From positions 5,001 to 69,000 of the forward strand of contig NC_009398.2 of NCBI RefSeq assembly GCF_000002875.2: a stretch of 64,000 nucleotides of DNA, written 5' to 3'. The translations under genes were made by a program, and so were the position numbers. The notes under the pieces were generated by a model. The model was not told the DNA's origin. It did not search any database and was given only the letters and a program-made list of their open reading frames with translations. Below are positions 47,632-58,497 of this stretch, piece by piece (the first letter of the stretch is position 1; the number at the start of each line of letters is the position of its first letter). Source of the stretch: Leishmania infantum JPCM5 (taxonomy: Eukaryota > Euglenozoa > Kinetoplastea > Trypanosomatida > Trypanosomatidae).

Positions 47632-48231
47632 ATGACAGACATCGACGTCAAGACGTACAGCGACGACGCCTCGCTCGGGAAGGAGGCGCCGACGATCGAG
47701 TCGGCACACCCCATCAAGGGCGAAAAAATCACAATCACGGAGGACAAGATCTACGTGCTGTACTTCTTCAATACTTTCTACCGCGGCGCTGATGTTTGCA
47801 ACGACGAGTTCACGACGCTGTCGGAGGAGATGGCGGACAAGGCCGTTTTTGTCGCCATCAGCACGGACGCCGACATCGCCAAGACCGAGAAGTACCTGGG
47901 GAAGGAGATCATTGATGAGAACACGAAGAAGCGCCTGCGCCTGGATCCGTCCCACATCTGTTACGACGAGGGCAAGGCGGTCAGCAAGAGCTACGCGGAG
48001 GTATCGAATCTCTCCGTGATGTCGTGCCCCATGGCCTTCGTTGTCAAGGATGGCAAGGTCGCGTGGCGCCAGCAGTTCCTGCAGACTCACACCGTCAACC
48101 AGTCCAACTTCCGCGAGCAGCTCTCCCGCGTGCTGGCTGGTGAGGAGCTCGAGTCTAACGGCCCTCGCCCGAAGGTGGAGATGGAAGAAGAAGAGGCAGA
48201 GGGCATGGATGGCGATATGTCGCTGTTCTAA
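47632..48231 (+). CDS. Thioredoxin-fold / peroxiredoxin-like protein
   Basis: A 199-residue protein with an AhpC/TSA-like thioredoxin fold: KEAPTIES, then strand YVLYFFNTF, helix start YRGADVCNDEF, strand AVFVAISTD, and the cis-proline loop SCPMAFVVKDGKVAWRQQF (Pro133). It lacks both the CxxC of thioredoxins and the exact PxxxTxxC of peroxiredoxins. Cys56 sits at the place of the peroxidatic cysteine, with other cysteines at 110 and 132. The C-terminal tail is acidic (EMEEEEAEG). It may be a divergent peroxiredoxin or a redox-inactive relative; activity cannot be read from sequence. The frame is open to 47395, but ATG 47632 is where the fold starts and follows the acceptor. Confidence 0.82.
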   Translation: MTDIDVKTYSDDASLGKEAPTIESAHPIKGEKITITEDKIYVLYFFNTFYRGADVCNDEFTTLSEEMADKAVFVAISTDADIAKTEKYLGKEIIDENTKKRLRLDPSHICYDEGKAVSKSYAEVSNLSVMSCPMAFVVKDGKVAWRQQFLQTHTVNQSNFREQLSRVLAGEELESNGPRPKVEMEEEEAEGMDGDMSLF

Positions 48232-49826
48232 GAAGGAAAAGTCGCACATGTCCACCAGCGCTCCCTTCACCGCACCGTAAGATGGGTTAGAGGTTGTGTA
48301 TGTGTGTATGAGTGTGTGTGTGTAGCACGAGACATATCGGGCTGCCGGGGAGGGGGGCGGTTGATGTCATGGCAGAAGGAGCATCTTCGCTCTAACTTCC
48401 AGGTGCTCAGCATCGACACACGTCTGCGACTTCCTCTGCTCCTCCCCCCCCCCCACACACACACATACACATGCACGCACACGCACGCGCACACACTGCC
48501 CTCCCCTCTGTCTGGGCATGTGCGTGTGCGCCTTCCTGTGCCGAAGCAATTATGTTTAAGACGTGAAAAGGGGTAAGCAGCGAACCCGCAACCAACCCCC
48601 GAAAGCCAGGCGAAGAGGATCTAACAAGAGGTGTGCTCAGCGGGAGAAGGAGGGGGGCCAAAGTGGTACAGCGTGGGGATGCGTGTCTGTGGGATGGTGA
48701 GGACTGTGTACGCGGCTCTCCAAGCGGCGAACCAAGCGCTCGCTCCCTCCTTCCCTCCCGCCCTCGTTTTCCTCAGCAAAAACATGCGCGGACACCAATG
48801 GAGCCCACGTGTTTGGTGCGGGGCGGGGGCGTTCCTCGATCGCACGGCATGCTCACACGCACGTGCTGTGCCCCCTCTCTCGAGCGCCGTCATCCCACGA
48901 TGGGATCGCTGGTCCTCCTCATCCTTGCTCGCTTGTTTAACTCTGTCTTCGGCTGTTTTGTTTTTGTGTTTGTTTCCCGCATGCGCCTGCGTCTGTGCGT
49001 GCGTTCTCACGGTTATGTGACGGGATGGGCAACCCTCCCTGCACGCGCCACACTTTAAGACGAGGGCCGACATGAGACGCTGACAACTCTGGAAGACGCC
49101 AAGGGTTCGCCGAACACGTTTTTGAAAAAGAATGTAAAGCGCATCTGGCACCGATGCAGCGGGAAGAGCGAATGAGCGCGAGAGCGAGAGAGGCGAGCAC
49201 GTAAAGACGCGCACACGGAAACGGGAGAAGGACGGCATTTTAGAACACACGTGTATGCGCACAAGTGTGTCGGTGTGCGTCTGTCAGCAGGTTTGCATGT
49301 CTTCGTCTCGGCACTTGCTCGCCTCCCTCTCCCAATCTCCCTTTCCTTGAGCAGGATCTAAGCAGATCAGCTCAGCCAGGGGGGTGCAAGTGATGCGTCT
49401 GCAAAGTAGGTGCGGAGGATGCGTCGATGTGCCGTCGGTAAGGCTGTTTATGTAAGCGTCACGGAGCCACCTTCTCTACCTCATCTCTCTCCTGCTCTTT
49501 TTTTTTGCGCTCATATTCGTTCACTCTCCGCCCCCCCCGCACACACACACTCACACATTCATCACTCTTTTTCCGATGCCAGGCTTCATGCAACGGCCCG
49601 ACCATTCGAAAAGGGCCTCTGCGTTGATTCTCACCATCAAGCCTGAGCCCCATCAGGATAGCACCACTGTCGAAGGCACAGACACACACGGGCACGCCGT
49701 GTACCGCCTTACTCCCACCTTAGGCGAAGCAGCAGGAGAGTATCTGCTTGCGCATCCACACCTACAGTCACGTATACCCTGCTTGACCAAGTGCAGCGAG
49801 CGCACCCCGCTCCTTCCCCGGTGAAG
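48232..49826. other. Intergenic region
   Basis: A 1.6-kb stretch with no gene. CA/CG-rich repeats lie at 48448-48495. Pyrimidine tracts at about 49484-49510 and C-rich 49529-49538 lie well upstream of ATG 49827, and an upstream ATG at 49576 would be in the leader if they were used. A later acceptor near 49790 would avoid it. Confidence 0.5.
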
Positions 49827-50348
49827 ATGGACTCGCAGGCGCCTTATGGAGATGTCGTTGACGAGGCGACAATGGCCGTCCTCCCTGAGCACGGTCTCGT
49901 ATTTTCCGAGATCAAGCAGATGCAACTGCAGCTGTGCAAGCCGAAGCTGCTGCCCGTCAAGTCCTACTCGCTGGAGAAGCTCGAGAAGATGGAGAAAAAG
50001 TTAGCACACGAGGTCAAGGAGAAGCGCGACGCAAACCGTGCACAAAAGCAGGCAGCACTAGTGTGGACATCGGCAGACCTCACGGCCGGTGAAGGCATCG
50101 AAACCATCCCTGCACCGTCACCGCTAGTTACAGTGGCGCCAGCACCTCCCTCTGCGGCCCCTGCTGCAGCCTCGTCGGCCTCGTCGAGGGGGGCGGTGTC
50201 ACAGGAGACGTTGAGCGCACCGGCGCACACGGAAGAGGAAGCCTGTGCCGACGCCCCTATGAGTGCACCAGAGCGCAGCTCGCGAATCTCGTCATCGACG
50301 GACGTCTCTTCTTCCTCTCCTTCTCCCTCGGCGTCTACGACAGACTGA
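49827..50348 (+). CDS. BBIP1: BBSome subunit BBIP10 (BBS18)
   Basis: A 173-residue protein. Residues 18-57 match the core of animal BBIP10 almost block for block: [12 protein letters not shown] corresponds to VLPKQGPLFVEDI, and [20 protein letters not shown] to [20 protein letters not shown]. BBIP10 is the smallest BBSome subunit; the BBSome moves membrane proteins in and out of cilia, here the flagellum. Animal BBIP10 is about 90 residues; this protein has an extra Ser/Ala/Pro-rich acidic tail (about 80-173) without obvious structure. The start is ATG 49827, shortly before the conserved core; 12 upstream codons begin at a non-ATG. Small genes like this are easily missed. Confidence 0.85.
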   Translation: [173 protein letters not shown]

Positions 50349-52046
50349 ACGTAGAGCTATATGCGTGTGCGCTCAATGGGAGAGCGCGTTGTCGATGGAT
50401 GTGATCACGCCTGCGGCCACACCCGAGTGATGGAGGAGAGGGCGGCTGTCTGTTTCAACAAGAACACACGAAAAGAAAACAAGCTTCAACCTCACCCCTT
50501 ATCGAGTGTGACTTACTTCGCGGTGCGGCGGTGTGTTCAATGATCTCAGCCCCTTGGTGTACGCCTTTCCACTCCCGCCCTCCACCTCCACATCTCGCCC
50601 CACCCTCTCCTCCTCGCCCCGCTCGTTATTCCTTCTTGGGCACCACCTTCGCCTCTCTCCCTCGCTCCTGTCTTCGCAACACCGCTGTCCATCCATCAAC
50701 GTCTACGCACGTGTACGCACCGTGGCACACTCACAGTACAGACACGCACGCAAGCAGGGGCCTCCGGGGTATCGCCCCCTCCCCCTCCTGCGCGTATGTC
50801 TGGCGGAAGAGTGAGAAGGGCGCGCGGCGATTCAGAGCGGTGAGCCGTGCTTGACGGCGTTCCCTATCTCTTTGCTTCTCCTTCGCCCCCCACCACCACC
50901 ACCACACACCTCTTACGCACCCCACCGCTCCCCTCACCCCGGACGCATCCCTTCTGGCGTTGTCGACCTTTGCATCGCCCGCGGATGCAGTGCAAGACAT
51001 CAGCCGCCGTGTTGTATGTCTGCATGATCGCATTCCCATGGAGCTCTCGCGTCGCATCCTTTCGTTGCCCCTCTCTCCGCCTCCCCTTCGTGCGCGCGGC
51101 GGGGTGTATGTTCAGACTCGCTCGCCGTGCGTTTCGCCACTCCTCTCGCATCTAACTTGTGTCTCCCTTTTTCGCATGTAGCGGGAAGGAGGAGTGGGTG
51201 GGCGCTGCTGACGTTTGCTTCGCCGCTTCGCTTGTGCGTGTGTGTGCACGAATTTGACGAAGGGGAGAAGAGAGCGCGCGCAAGCTACTCCGCGCAGAGG
51301 ACGCGGCTGCTGGCTGCCTGCCCCCGCGAAAGGTTGCGCTTCCCCCTCCCCCTCTTCCAGCGTGCCGCCTCATTCCCTTTTTCACTGTTGTTCTCTGCTG
51401 CGAGGTGCCCGTTGTCCTCCTCCTCTCGCGCGCCTTCGCGTCTTGCCTGCAACGCCTCCTTTTCCTCACCATCAACGCTCACCTTTGTTGTTGTCCGCCG
51501 CACTCATCCATCCGAGCGCGCTTGCTTTCACGCCCTGCCGCAGCCGCCACCCCTTCCCACGTGCTCTTGTCCGGCGTACTTCGTCCGTCTGTCTGTGTGG
51601 GCCCACGACTGTCCACCGTGGAGTGGGAGGCCGCGGCGCCGCTGTCCGATATCGTAAAGCGCAACGAGACCGTCGCCCTTTTCATGCTTTCGAAGCTCGA
51701 GGCGGACGGCAATGGCGAGATCAGCCAAAGCAGGGCAAGGGTGTGTGTGTGTGGTAGAGGGGGGGCAGCTCTGGCGCTCATCCACCTACCCCCCCACACA
51801 CACACACACCGGCTCTCTGCCCATTCTCTCCTGTACTGAGACGGACATTGATGCCTTTGGAGTCAAGGCTGGTTTTTCCACTGGCGGTGCCGCGATGTGC
51901 GGCCTTCGCCCGCTGGCACGCACCTCGCCGTCTTTTCTCACGTCACACGTACCGACAAGCACAAGCCCCAATGGGCAGCTGTCTTCCCACGGCAATCTTG
52001 GTATTCTCTACTTCTTCGTTCTCCCCTCACCCTCTCCTCCGCACCC
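50349..52046. other. Intergenic region with a possible coding relic
   Basis: A 1.7-kb stretch with no intact gene. It is strongly CT-rich over long parts (50560-50700, 51330-51600) and contains two short protein-like segments described separately. The final CT-rich tract at about 52001-52043 is followed by AGs at 52058-52059 and 52071-52072. Confidence 0.45.
51611..51990 (+). pseudogene. Possible coding relic interrupted by repeat DNA
   Basis: A segment at about 51611-51740 reads as well-formed protein (VEWEAAAPLSDIVKRNETVA, then LFMLSKLEADGNGEIS) with Leishmania-like codon use. It has no ATG before it in frame. After about 100 bases of GT/G/CA repeat and CT tract, a second segment from 51832 reads TETDIDAFGVKAGFSTGG, like the end of a SAM-type domain. 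Either this is a decayed gene or the gap (51741-51840, GT...AG, ending in a pyrimidine tract) is an intron; the lack of a start favours decay. Confidence 0.3.
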
Positions 52047-53513
52047 ATGCGCATGCACGAGCACGCATCAGCGCCTCCGTTAACGCCCTCGGCAGTCGCC
52101 GCAGCCCCCGCGCTGTGGATCGAACGCCTTGGAAAAAAGAGCCGTCGTCAGCAGCGCGCGCACATACGCGTGCACTCGACCATGTACGACGATGTAGAGA
52201 CGCGTCGGCGCGAAGAGGCCCGCCAGCATGCTGCCGCGTCTCTGATTCAACGGCGATGGCACGAGCACACGGAGCGGCGCAGCTTGGAGCAGGATGCCGC
52301 GCCGCTCCGTGGCACCGGCGGCAACAGCGTGCTGTTCGTCGCCTCTGCGTTCGGCGACGCGGTAATGAGCAGAGGAGGCGAGACTGGTGATGTTCTCCCG
52401 CCGCTGAACAGCGACGGCTTTGATGAGCTTGCGCAAACAGTGCAGACGCCAGAGGAGAAGCGCCGCGCGTGTGTGGAGGAGTACCGCGCTCTCCTGGCGA
52501 AGCGCAAGGCGTTGCTCGAGAGCAACCTGGTCTACCAACAACTGCTGTCACGTCACTACGCGGAGCAGCGACGCCGCAACGGCGAGGACGATGTGGCACA
52601 GCTCACAACACCAGATGCGGAGGCAGCGTATTGGGCCCTCGTGCGCCAGGTAGCAGAGGAGCGGCAGCGTGTGGAGGCACGGAGCGCCGCTCTGAAGAAG
52701 GACCTCGAGCTACAGCAGCAGCGCTACGAACCTATCATGGAGGAGGCCGCCACACAGGAGCGGAACTTCCAGCAGTACATTCAAGAGCTAACGGCGAGCG
52801 TGCGCTTCATGCGGTCCAACCGACCAATCCCAACCGAGGCGATAGAAAAGTACATTGAGCTGGAGGCGGCGCAGCGCAGCGCCATCCATGCCTCTCGCGT
52901 GCGCTACCTCCAACTCAGAAATCGCTTACTGCGGCTGCGGCGGGCAGCCAAAGGAGGCGCGGCACTGTCCTCGTCTGCGTCCACCGCAACGGCAGCCGCC
53001 ACCGGACAGGATGGTGAGGAGTCCAACGCCGCCAACCACCACATGTTCCTAATAGACTTTGAGCAGCTGAAGGTGGAGAACACGAGCCTCAACGAGAAGA
53101 TCGAGGAGCGATCCGAGGAGGTGCTGAAGCTGCGCAACAAGGTCACCAATACCATTCACATTGCCACGCATGTGCGCGAGAAGTTGGACTGCGTGCGGGC
53201 AGAGAACGCCGAGCTGCGCCAGCATGTCGCGAGCACGGACGAGGAGCTTGGTGGTGCGCGTGATCAGCTGGCGAAGTCGAAGCGGCGCCGCGATGCGCAC
53301 CTGCGCGCCAATACACGGATGAAGGAGCGCATGCCTCTGGTCGGCTCGCGCGATCTACTGATGGACTACGAGAAGCGCAAGGCGGTCATCTACAACTACC
53401 GCACCCGCTTGGTGCAGCTGACGGACCGCCATAAGGAGTTGACGGACAGCATCAAGAAGGAGGAGTCCACTATCGTCTCTCTCCAGCATGAGCTCAGTCA
53501 CTACCCAAGGTGA
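52047..53513 (+). CDS. CCDC96/CCDC113-type axonemal coiled-coil protein
   Basis: A 488-residue, mostly coiled-coil protein. An IQ-like motif lies near residues 62-75 (AASLIQRRWHEHTERR). The C-terminal domain (about 330-485) carries the signature of the CCDC113/CCDC96 family (DUF4201): FLIDFEQLKVENTSLNEKIE, then EERSEEVLKLRNKVTNTIHI and THVREKL. In ciliates and animals these proteins sit at the nexin-dynein regulatory complex/radial spoke base of motile axonemes (CFAP184/CFAP263). A flagellar role is likely. Start: ATG 52047 or 52053 gives the longest ATG frame, but the acceptor-like tract ending at 52043 with AG 52058-52059 would make ATG 52182 (MYDDVETRRREEARQ, 443 residues) the true start. 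Which of the two paralogues it is remains open. Confidence 0.78.
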   Translation: MRMHEHASAPPLTPSAVAAAPALWIERLGKKSRRQQRAHIRVHSTMYDDVETRRREEARQHAAASLIQRRWHEHTERRSLEQDAAPLRGTGGNSVLFVASAFGDAVMSRGGETGDVLPPLNSDGFDELAQTVQTPEEKRRACVEEYRALLAKRKALLESNLVYQQLLSRHYAEQRRRNGEDDVAQLTTPDAEAAYWALVRQVAEERQRVEARSAALKKDLELQQQRYEPIMEEAATQERNFQQYIQELTASVRFMRSNRPIPTEAIEKYIELEAAQRSAIHASRVRYLQLRNRLLRLRRAAKGGAALSSSASTATAAATGQDGEESNAANHHMFLIDFEQLKVENTSLNEKIEERSEEVLKLRNKVTNTIHIATHVREKLDCVRAENAELRQHVASTDEELGGARDQLAKSKRRRDAHLRANTRMKERMPLVGSRDLLMDYEKRKAVIYNYRTRLVQLTDRHKELTDSIKKEESTIVSLQHELSHYPR

Positions 53514-55009
53514 GGCAGTGCGCACGTGTGGGGAGGGTGGCACATGCAGCCCTTCCGCCAGCGTCCGCAGCGGACTCTTGGCACGTGGCAAGGGGGACCG
53601 TGTAGACTACCCGATGTGCATTAACGCACTTTTTTGAGAGGACTCCTTTATCTTCGCTCTCGCTTACCACCCTCTTGTTCGGTTCTCCGCCCGACGGCCT
53701 TCCCGGGTGTGTCTGCGCGCCCGTCTTGCGCAGCGGCGTGGTGCGGTTTGCGTGCGGTGTGAGGGCAGAGACGGAAAGGGCAAGGCGGTGCCCAACTCCG
53801 CGTTGGCGTGTTCCTTTTCTATGTACTACCCTTGTATGGTTTCCTTGTGCTTGACGATGTATCAGCCCAGCTCAATGCGGCAAAAAAGGGGGACGCGTGG
53901 GAGCGTGCCGGGTGCGACGCTGCGCCGTGCAGACAGACGGACAAGAAGCATGAAAGGCGACGTAGAGGTGTGGTGTGCTTCTCTTCCGTCTCACTCACGC
54001 CTGGGCAGGCAGATGAGCGACGGCAAACCAATGCACAACTGCCGATGGCAGCAATGAAGTTCAAGCGCGCGCACACACCTATGGAGCCCTGATTGTGTGC
54101 GCAGCTAAAGGTGGCGTGTCCTCGTATGTAACCGGAGCGTTTCTTTGCTTCTGCTCGGGCGCGTGTGCGAGTGGCCATGCCGTCAGTGTTTCGATCCCCC
54201 TGTTATCCCTTCCATCTCTCCATTTTGACTGCTCCTCCACATGGCTGCAGATCCACCTTTCTCCCACGCATCCCTCCGCCCTCTCTACCGCCTCCGTCAT
54301 CATCACTGACACCCGCTCCGCTTTTATTCCTTTCGTTTATTTGTGTTCGCTTCGAGCCGCCCCACGGCTCACACAGCACACTCTCTGTTTTTGCCCCTGC
54401 TTCCCCCTTCCTCCTCCCTTATCTCTCTCTCCCTTTCTGCACCCGTCACATCATCGACGGTGTGTCAGAGGTCAGAAGAGGGCACAGACACACGCGCACG
54501 CACGCACAGAGCATAGCGTGAAACTCGCGAAGTACATTGTTTATCTTGCACCCTGTGCGTGTGTGCTGTGGCTGCGTAGGTGCTCGCCACACGCTCGCAT
54601 CTTCGCCTACAGCGTCTCCCTTCTTCGTTTTCTTTTTTGTTGTTGGGGTGTCTGTGTCCGTGTATCGCTTGGCCGCCTTCCTTCTCCCGGACCTCCACCC
54701 TTCTATACACTCCTGCACACGCAGTCACACACACACTCACACACACAAGCACGCGCGCATCTGCTGTGTGCTACTCAAACTATCTCTCCCCGTCTCTGTG
54801 TCTGTGTGTCTCTTAGTCGTTTCGCTTGCCCTTGCTGCTTCTTGTTTCCCTTCCCCTATCTCTGCGCTTCGCATCGCCATCCTCCCAACCAGCAGTGTCG
54901 CGATCATATTTTGTAGGAGGAGCATATTTGGCTTCGAGCACTGTCCGCGTTCATCAGTGCACGCCCAAAGGACTCACTTGCTTCCTCCCAGACTGTCGCT
55001 CGTGCAATC
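53514..55009. other. Intergenic region
   Basis: A 1.5-kb stretch with no gene. It includes CT-rich DNA at about 54195-54235 and 54395-54440, CA-rich DNA at 54722-54746, and a final pyrimidine tract at about 54829-54865. AG 54893-54894 is then followed by no ATG until 55010. Confidence 0.5.
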
Positions 55010-56725
55010 ATGCTGTCCAACAACGCTAGCCCTTTCGAGGAGGAGTACCAGCGAACCGCTGCGCCTGCACCGCGGCCGCCTGCCACCGGGTCTTCAAGCG
55101 CATCCGTCGGCGACGTAAAGGTGCCGCTCCCCCAAGCACAGAGCTCCCCGCTGCCACCACAGCCGCCCCAGCCGACGGCTGCCTACACAAGCACCGGCTG
55201 CGATGTGACGTCTTCAGAATCCATTTTTTCCGCCCCACCCGCGCCGCTGTCGGCGCCGCCGGCAACGGAGAGCGAGCCCTCCATCGCGCCACACACGCAC
55301 ACCCACGGCCGCGTCGTCCTCGCCCGGTTCCGGATAGACGCCGCCTTCAAGGGCAACGAGATGATGCGCCCCATCACATACTTCCCGATCACCACGGAAA
55401 TTCTCGCGGAGAACGACGCGAGCTTCACCGTGCCGGATGTCCCGGCCAACGCGCCGCATCTTGCCGGCATCGACATCGGCGTGCGGCGCAACGACTGGTC
55501 TCGCGGCAACTCGGCGAGCGTGGATCGGCGGTACAGCGAGGTGGTGGATCTGCGAGAGCTGCTCACGTACCAGTTCCCCACCCTCATCATGTCGCCGCTG
55601 CCGCGCAAGAGCAGCGTCAGCGACATCGAGACTTACTTCAGCGCCTCGGACGCCTTCGCGGCGCAGCGCCATAACCTCCAGTTCTTTCTCAACGAAATCG
55701 CGTGCATGCCGGAGGTTATCTTCTTCTCCGAATGGGTAGCACCGTTCTTCCTGGACCCGCGCGACACCTTCGAGACCGGCACGCTGTTGCGCATGCGCGC
55801 CGCCCTGCGCGACCTCCGCCTCGCCACACACCCCTTCCGGGAGTGCAGCAAGCGGCACCGAAGCTTCACCGAGTACACCGCAAACAAGATTGCGGCCAAG
55901 TCCAGCAGCCTTGTGCGGTCCGTGGCCGGCTTCTTTTTCAGTTCCAAGAACGACGACAGTGCAACTGACGGTCGCGGCGGCGATGGGCACCCCAACGGCG
56001 GCGGCAGCGTGCCGGTGCCAACGTCGTCGTCGTCGTTCACGTACGACTGGACGTATCTGCCGCCCTCGGCCAAGTCCGACGCCTGTGCGTGGGTGCGTGT
56101 GTGTGAGCAACTTGCCCGCCGCCAGCAGGCGCTGAAGGCGTCGGCGCGTTCGTTTGAAAAGTACCTGGCTGCTTTGACGCACATGAAGGACGCGCAGCTG
56201 AAGGTGGCGCAGTCCTTCGAGAACTACGAGCACACGCTTCGATCCAGCCCGGCGCTTGACGCTCTTGGCGGCGAGTACCACCTCGCGGTCAGCATGATCG
56301 ACGCCGTTACGCAGAAGGAGCGCGAGTACATAGAGCGCAAGTATCTGAACATGTGCTTGCGGCTGGGCTTCGAGGCAAACTTGATCGATGCGGTATTGGA
56401 CGCGGTGGATGTGGTGCTGGGTCAGTACCAGTTTCTCTCCAGCGCCCAGCTCATGAATACGCGTGACCGCACACATGAGGAGGCGCTGCTGTACACCCAA
56501 GCCGTGAGTCGTGCACTGCTTGCCGACTACCGTGACCGGTACAAGTTCTTCTACGAAAAGCGCATGCGCAACTTGGTGCGGGAGCAGGTGGCCAGGCCCG
56601 CTATCGAATGCGCCGCCGCTGTTCAGCAGGTCATGAAAGGCTCTGCGTTGCTGCGCGTCGTGCAAGACGCCTTTTTCACGGAAGTGAATCCCACCGCAAG
56701 CTCGCCGGCAGCCGCTGCTGTGTAG
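55010..56725 (+). CDS. PX-BAR sorting nexin
   Basis: A 571-residue endosomal protein. After a disordered Pro/Ser-rich N-terminus (1-95), a PX domain at about 100-240 shows the phosphoinositide-binding features: DRRYSEVVDLRELLTYQFPT (RRYSEF-like), PLPRKSSVSD (PPxK-like) and the terminal helix QRHNLQFFLNEIACMPEV. A BAR-like helical region (about 255-560) follows, with SFEKYLAALTHMKDAQLKVA and long amphipathic helices, expected to dimerise and bend membrane. Sorting nexins of this layout recycle cargo from endosomes (SNX4/SNX1-like); the subfamily is not assigned. A Ser/Gly insert lies in the BAR region (about 310-345). ATG 55010 is the first ATG after the acceptor. PX lipid (PI3P) would come from a PI 3-kinase, though probably VPS34 rather than the class I-type enzyme here. 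Confidence 0.85.
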   Translation: MLSNNASPFEEEYQRTAAPAPRPPATGSSSASVGDVKVPLPQAQSSPLPPQPPQPTAAYTSTGCDVTSSESIFSAPPAPLSAPPATESEPSIAPHTHTHGRVVLARFRIDAAFKGNEMMRPITYFPITTEILAENDASFTVPDVPANAPHLAGIDIGVRRNDWSRGNSASVDRRYSEVVDLRELLTYQFPTLIMSPLPRKSSVSDIETYFSASDAFAAQRHNLQFFLNEIACMPEVIFFSEWVAPFFLDPRDTFETGTLLRMRAALRDLRLATHPFRECSKRHRSFTEYTANKIAAKSSSLVRSVAGFFFSSKNDDSATDGRGGDGHPNGGGSVPVPTSSSSFTYDWTYLPPSAKSDACAWVRVCEQLARRQQALKASARSFEKYLAALTHMKDAQLKVAQSFENYEHTLRSSPALDALGGEYHLAVSMIDAVTQKEREYIERKYLNMCLRLGFEANLIDAVLDAVDVVLGQYQFLSSAQLMNTRDRTHEEALLYTQAVSRALLADYRDRYKFFYEKRMRNLVREQVARPAIECAAAVQQVMKGSALLRVVQDAFFTEVNPTASSPAAAAV

Positions 56726-58497
56726 CGCGCCTCTAGTGCAGGAAGGTGGTGGAGCAGTAGACGCCAGAGGGAGATAGAGACGCTTTACGTAGCACATCGC
56801 CAGATCAGCGTTACGGTCTTTGTGCACTCCCAGCGGCTCCCTCGATCTTCTTTTTATTTCCTCACGCACAGCAGCGGGGTCGGTGGTGGTGGTGGTCAGC
56901 CGCATCGCACGCTCTTCAGCGAGAGGGGCACACAGAGAAGAAACACCCTCGCGGGTCCACCCCCCCTCTCTCGCGCGCTGCGAAGGTGTCAGAGGTTGTT
57001 TTGTGTTAGCGGCTTTCACGTGTGGAGTGCTCCACAGTTGCTTTTCTTCGTTTCGCTCGTTGTGCTCACGCGTATCGGCGTCCTTTGTGTGTCTGTGCGT
57101 CGCCGTGCGGACCGGCGGCTCCGTTAGTCGTGTTGCTCAGTGATCGCTGGTGCGTCAGTGTTGAGTGATTGATGCGGTGTTGGTGCTGTTACTCGGACGC
57201 TCCACCGGAGTCCGCCATCGGTTCTCGCTTTCAGCGCTCCCGCAGTTTCCTTGCTTGTGCCGTGGCCTTCTTCGATGCTGTGTCTGGGGGTGGGACCTGC
57301 GTGTGCTGATGTGTGGCGTCGTCTCGCGAACCTCTTTGCCTCGGTGGTTTCTGCGACTCGCCGCTGCTGCTGCGTGTGACGTGTGCTTCGTTCATCGCTC
57401 CGCCCATCTCAATCTATGATGCCTCTCTCCCTCCCCCTCCCTATCATGCTGGCTTGTGCTCGCGCCGTGTACCACCGCTAATGGTAAGTTGGTGCTTGTG
57501 CGGTGTGTGCGGTTGTTCGTGGATTTCACACTGGGTTGCCTCTCTGCCGTGCGTGCGGCGCCAGAAAGGCGAAGGTGGCGGCAGGATCGGATCTGACTCT
57601 GTCGGGAAAGCCGGTAATGGCCCGGCCTTCTTTTGTTCTCCCAGATGTCCTCTGTACTCCTTCGAGTGTGCGGGCACTGCGAAATGCGCCTCGCCTTTTC
57701 TTCGCCTCTTCCTGTTGTTCCTCCGGCTTGTTGGTTCTCTTCCCGTTGTTGTTGATAAGGCTACTCCCTCTTCCCACCACCACCACCATCACCGCACTAC
57801 TTTGCCTCTCGCTCCTCCCGAGCGTATATTCCGGTGTGTCGGTGCAGGCGCGCGTATGCTCGTGTATTTCCTGTGCGCTTCCTTTCTCTGTGTCGTTCGT
57901 TTTCATTTTCTGACCTCAACGGAGAGAGCGAAACAACAAGCCTGGTGCACACTCGCAAGTGTGTACGTGGTTGTGCGTGGGGCAACACTCGAAACTGCGA
58001 TGTCCACTTAGCACCCGCATGATCCAAGTGCCATGCGCTGAGGTTGGCGTTGGTGAGAATGAAAGAGGTGGAGATTGCGCTGGGCCTGCTCCGCAGCGGA
58101 CCACCGGTATCGCCAAAGTACAATGGCGCCACGCTTCGGGCTCGTCCTTTCTCTCTCACGTACGAAGTCGGCATCCCCCCTCCTCCCAGGCGCCGCCACG
58201 CCCTCTTCATCCTCTCACCCTGCTAATATACGCACAGGGAGAGAGGTAGATGCGTGCACTCACCGACGCGCGGGCGCTGTCACTTGTTCTCTGCCGAACT
58301 CCCTTCTCTCTATCCTCCTGCCTTGTCAACGCTAATATCACGCTGCCAAGCACGCATTCTCGGGTGGGTGCGCTCGCATAACGACCATGTCTCCGCACGT
58401 GCACCACCCCACCCCGGTGCTGCTGCTCCTGGCAACTGCCCGTGGTTGCCGTGACACTGATTCGCAGTGAGACCGGGGCGTTCGAGCCGCCGCCATC
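56726..58497. other. Intergenic region
   Basis: About 1.8 kb with no gene. The open frames (for example 57313-58011) are Cys/Ser/Leu-rich readings of CT-rich DNA without family features. A CAC repeat lies at 57775-57795. Confidence 0.5.

Noticed and set aside
55214..57019. 601-codon open frame on the - strand
   Set aside because: It lies antisense to the PX-BAR gene; long antisense frames are common opposite GC3-rich genes. It has no family features and runs against the one-strand layout.
57313..58011. 232-codon + strand frame
   Set aside because: Starts at an ATG by chance inside CT-rich DNA, is Cys/Ser/Leu-rich, includes a His run from a CAC repeat and has no family features.
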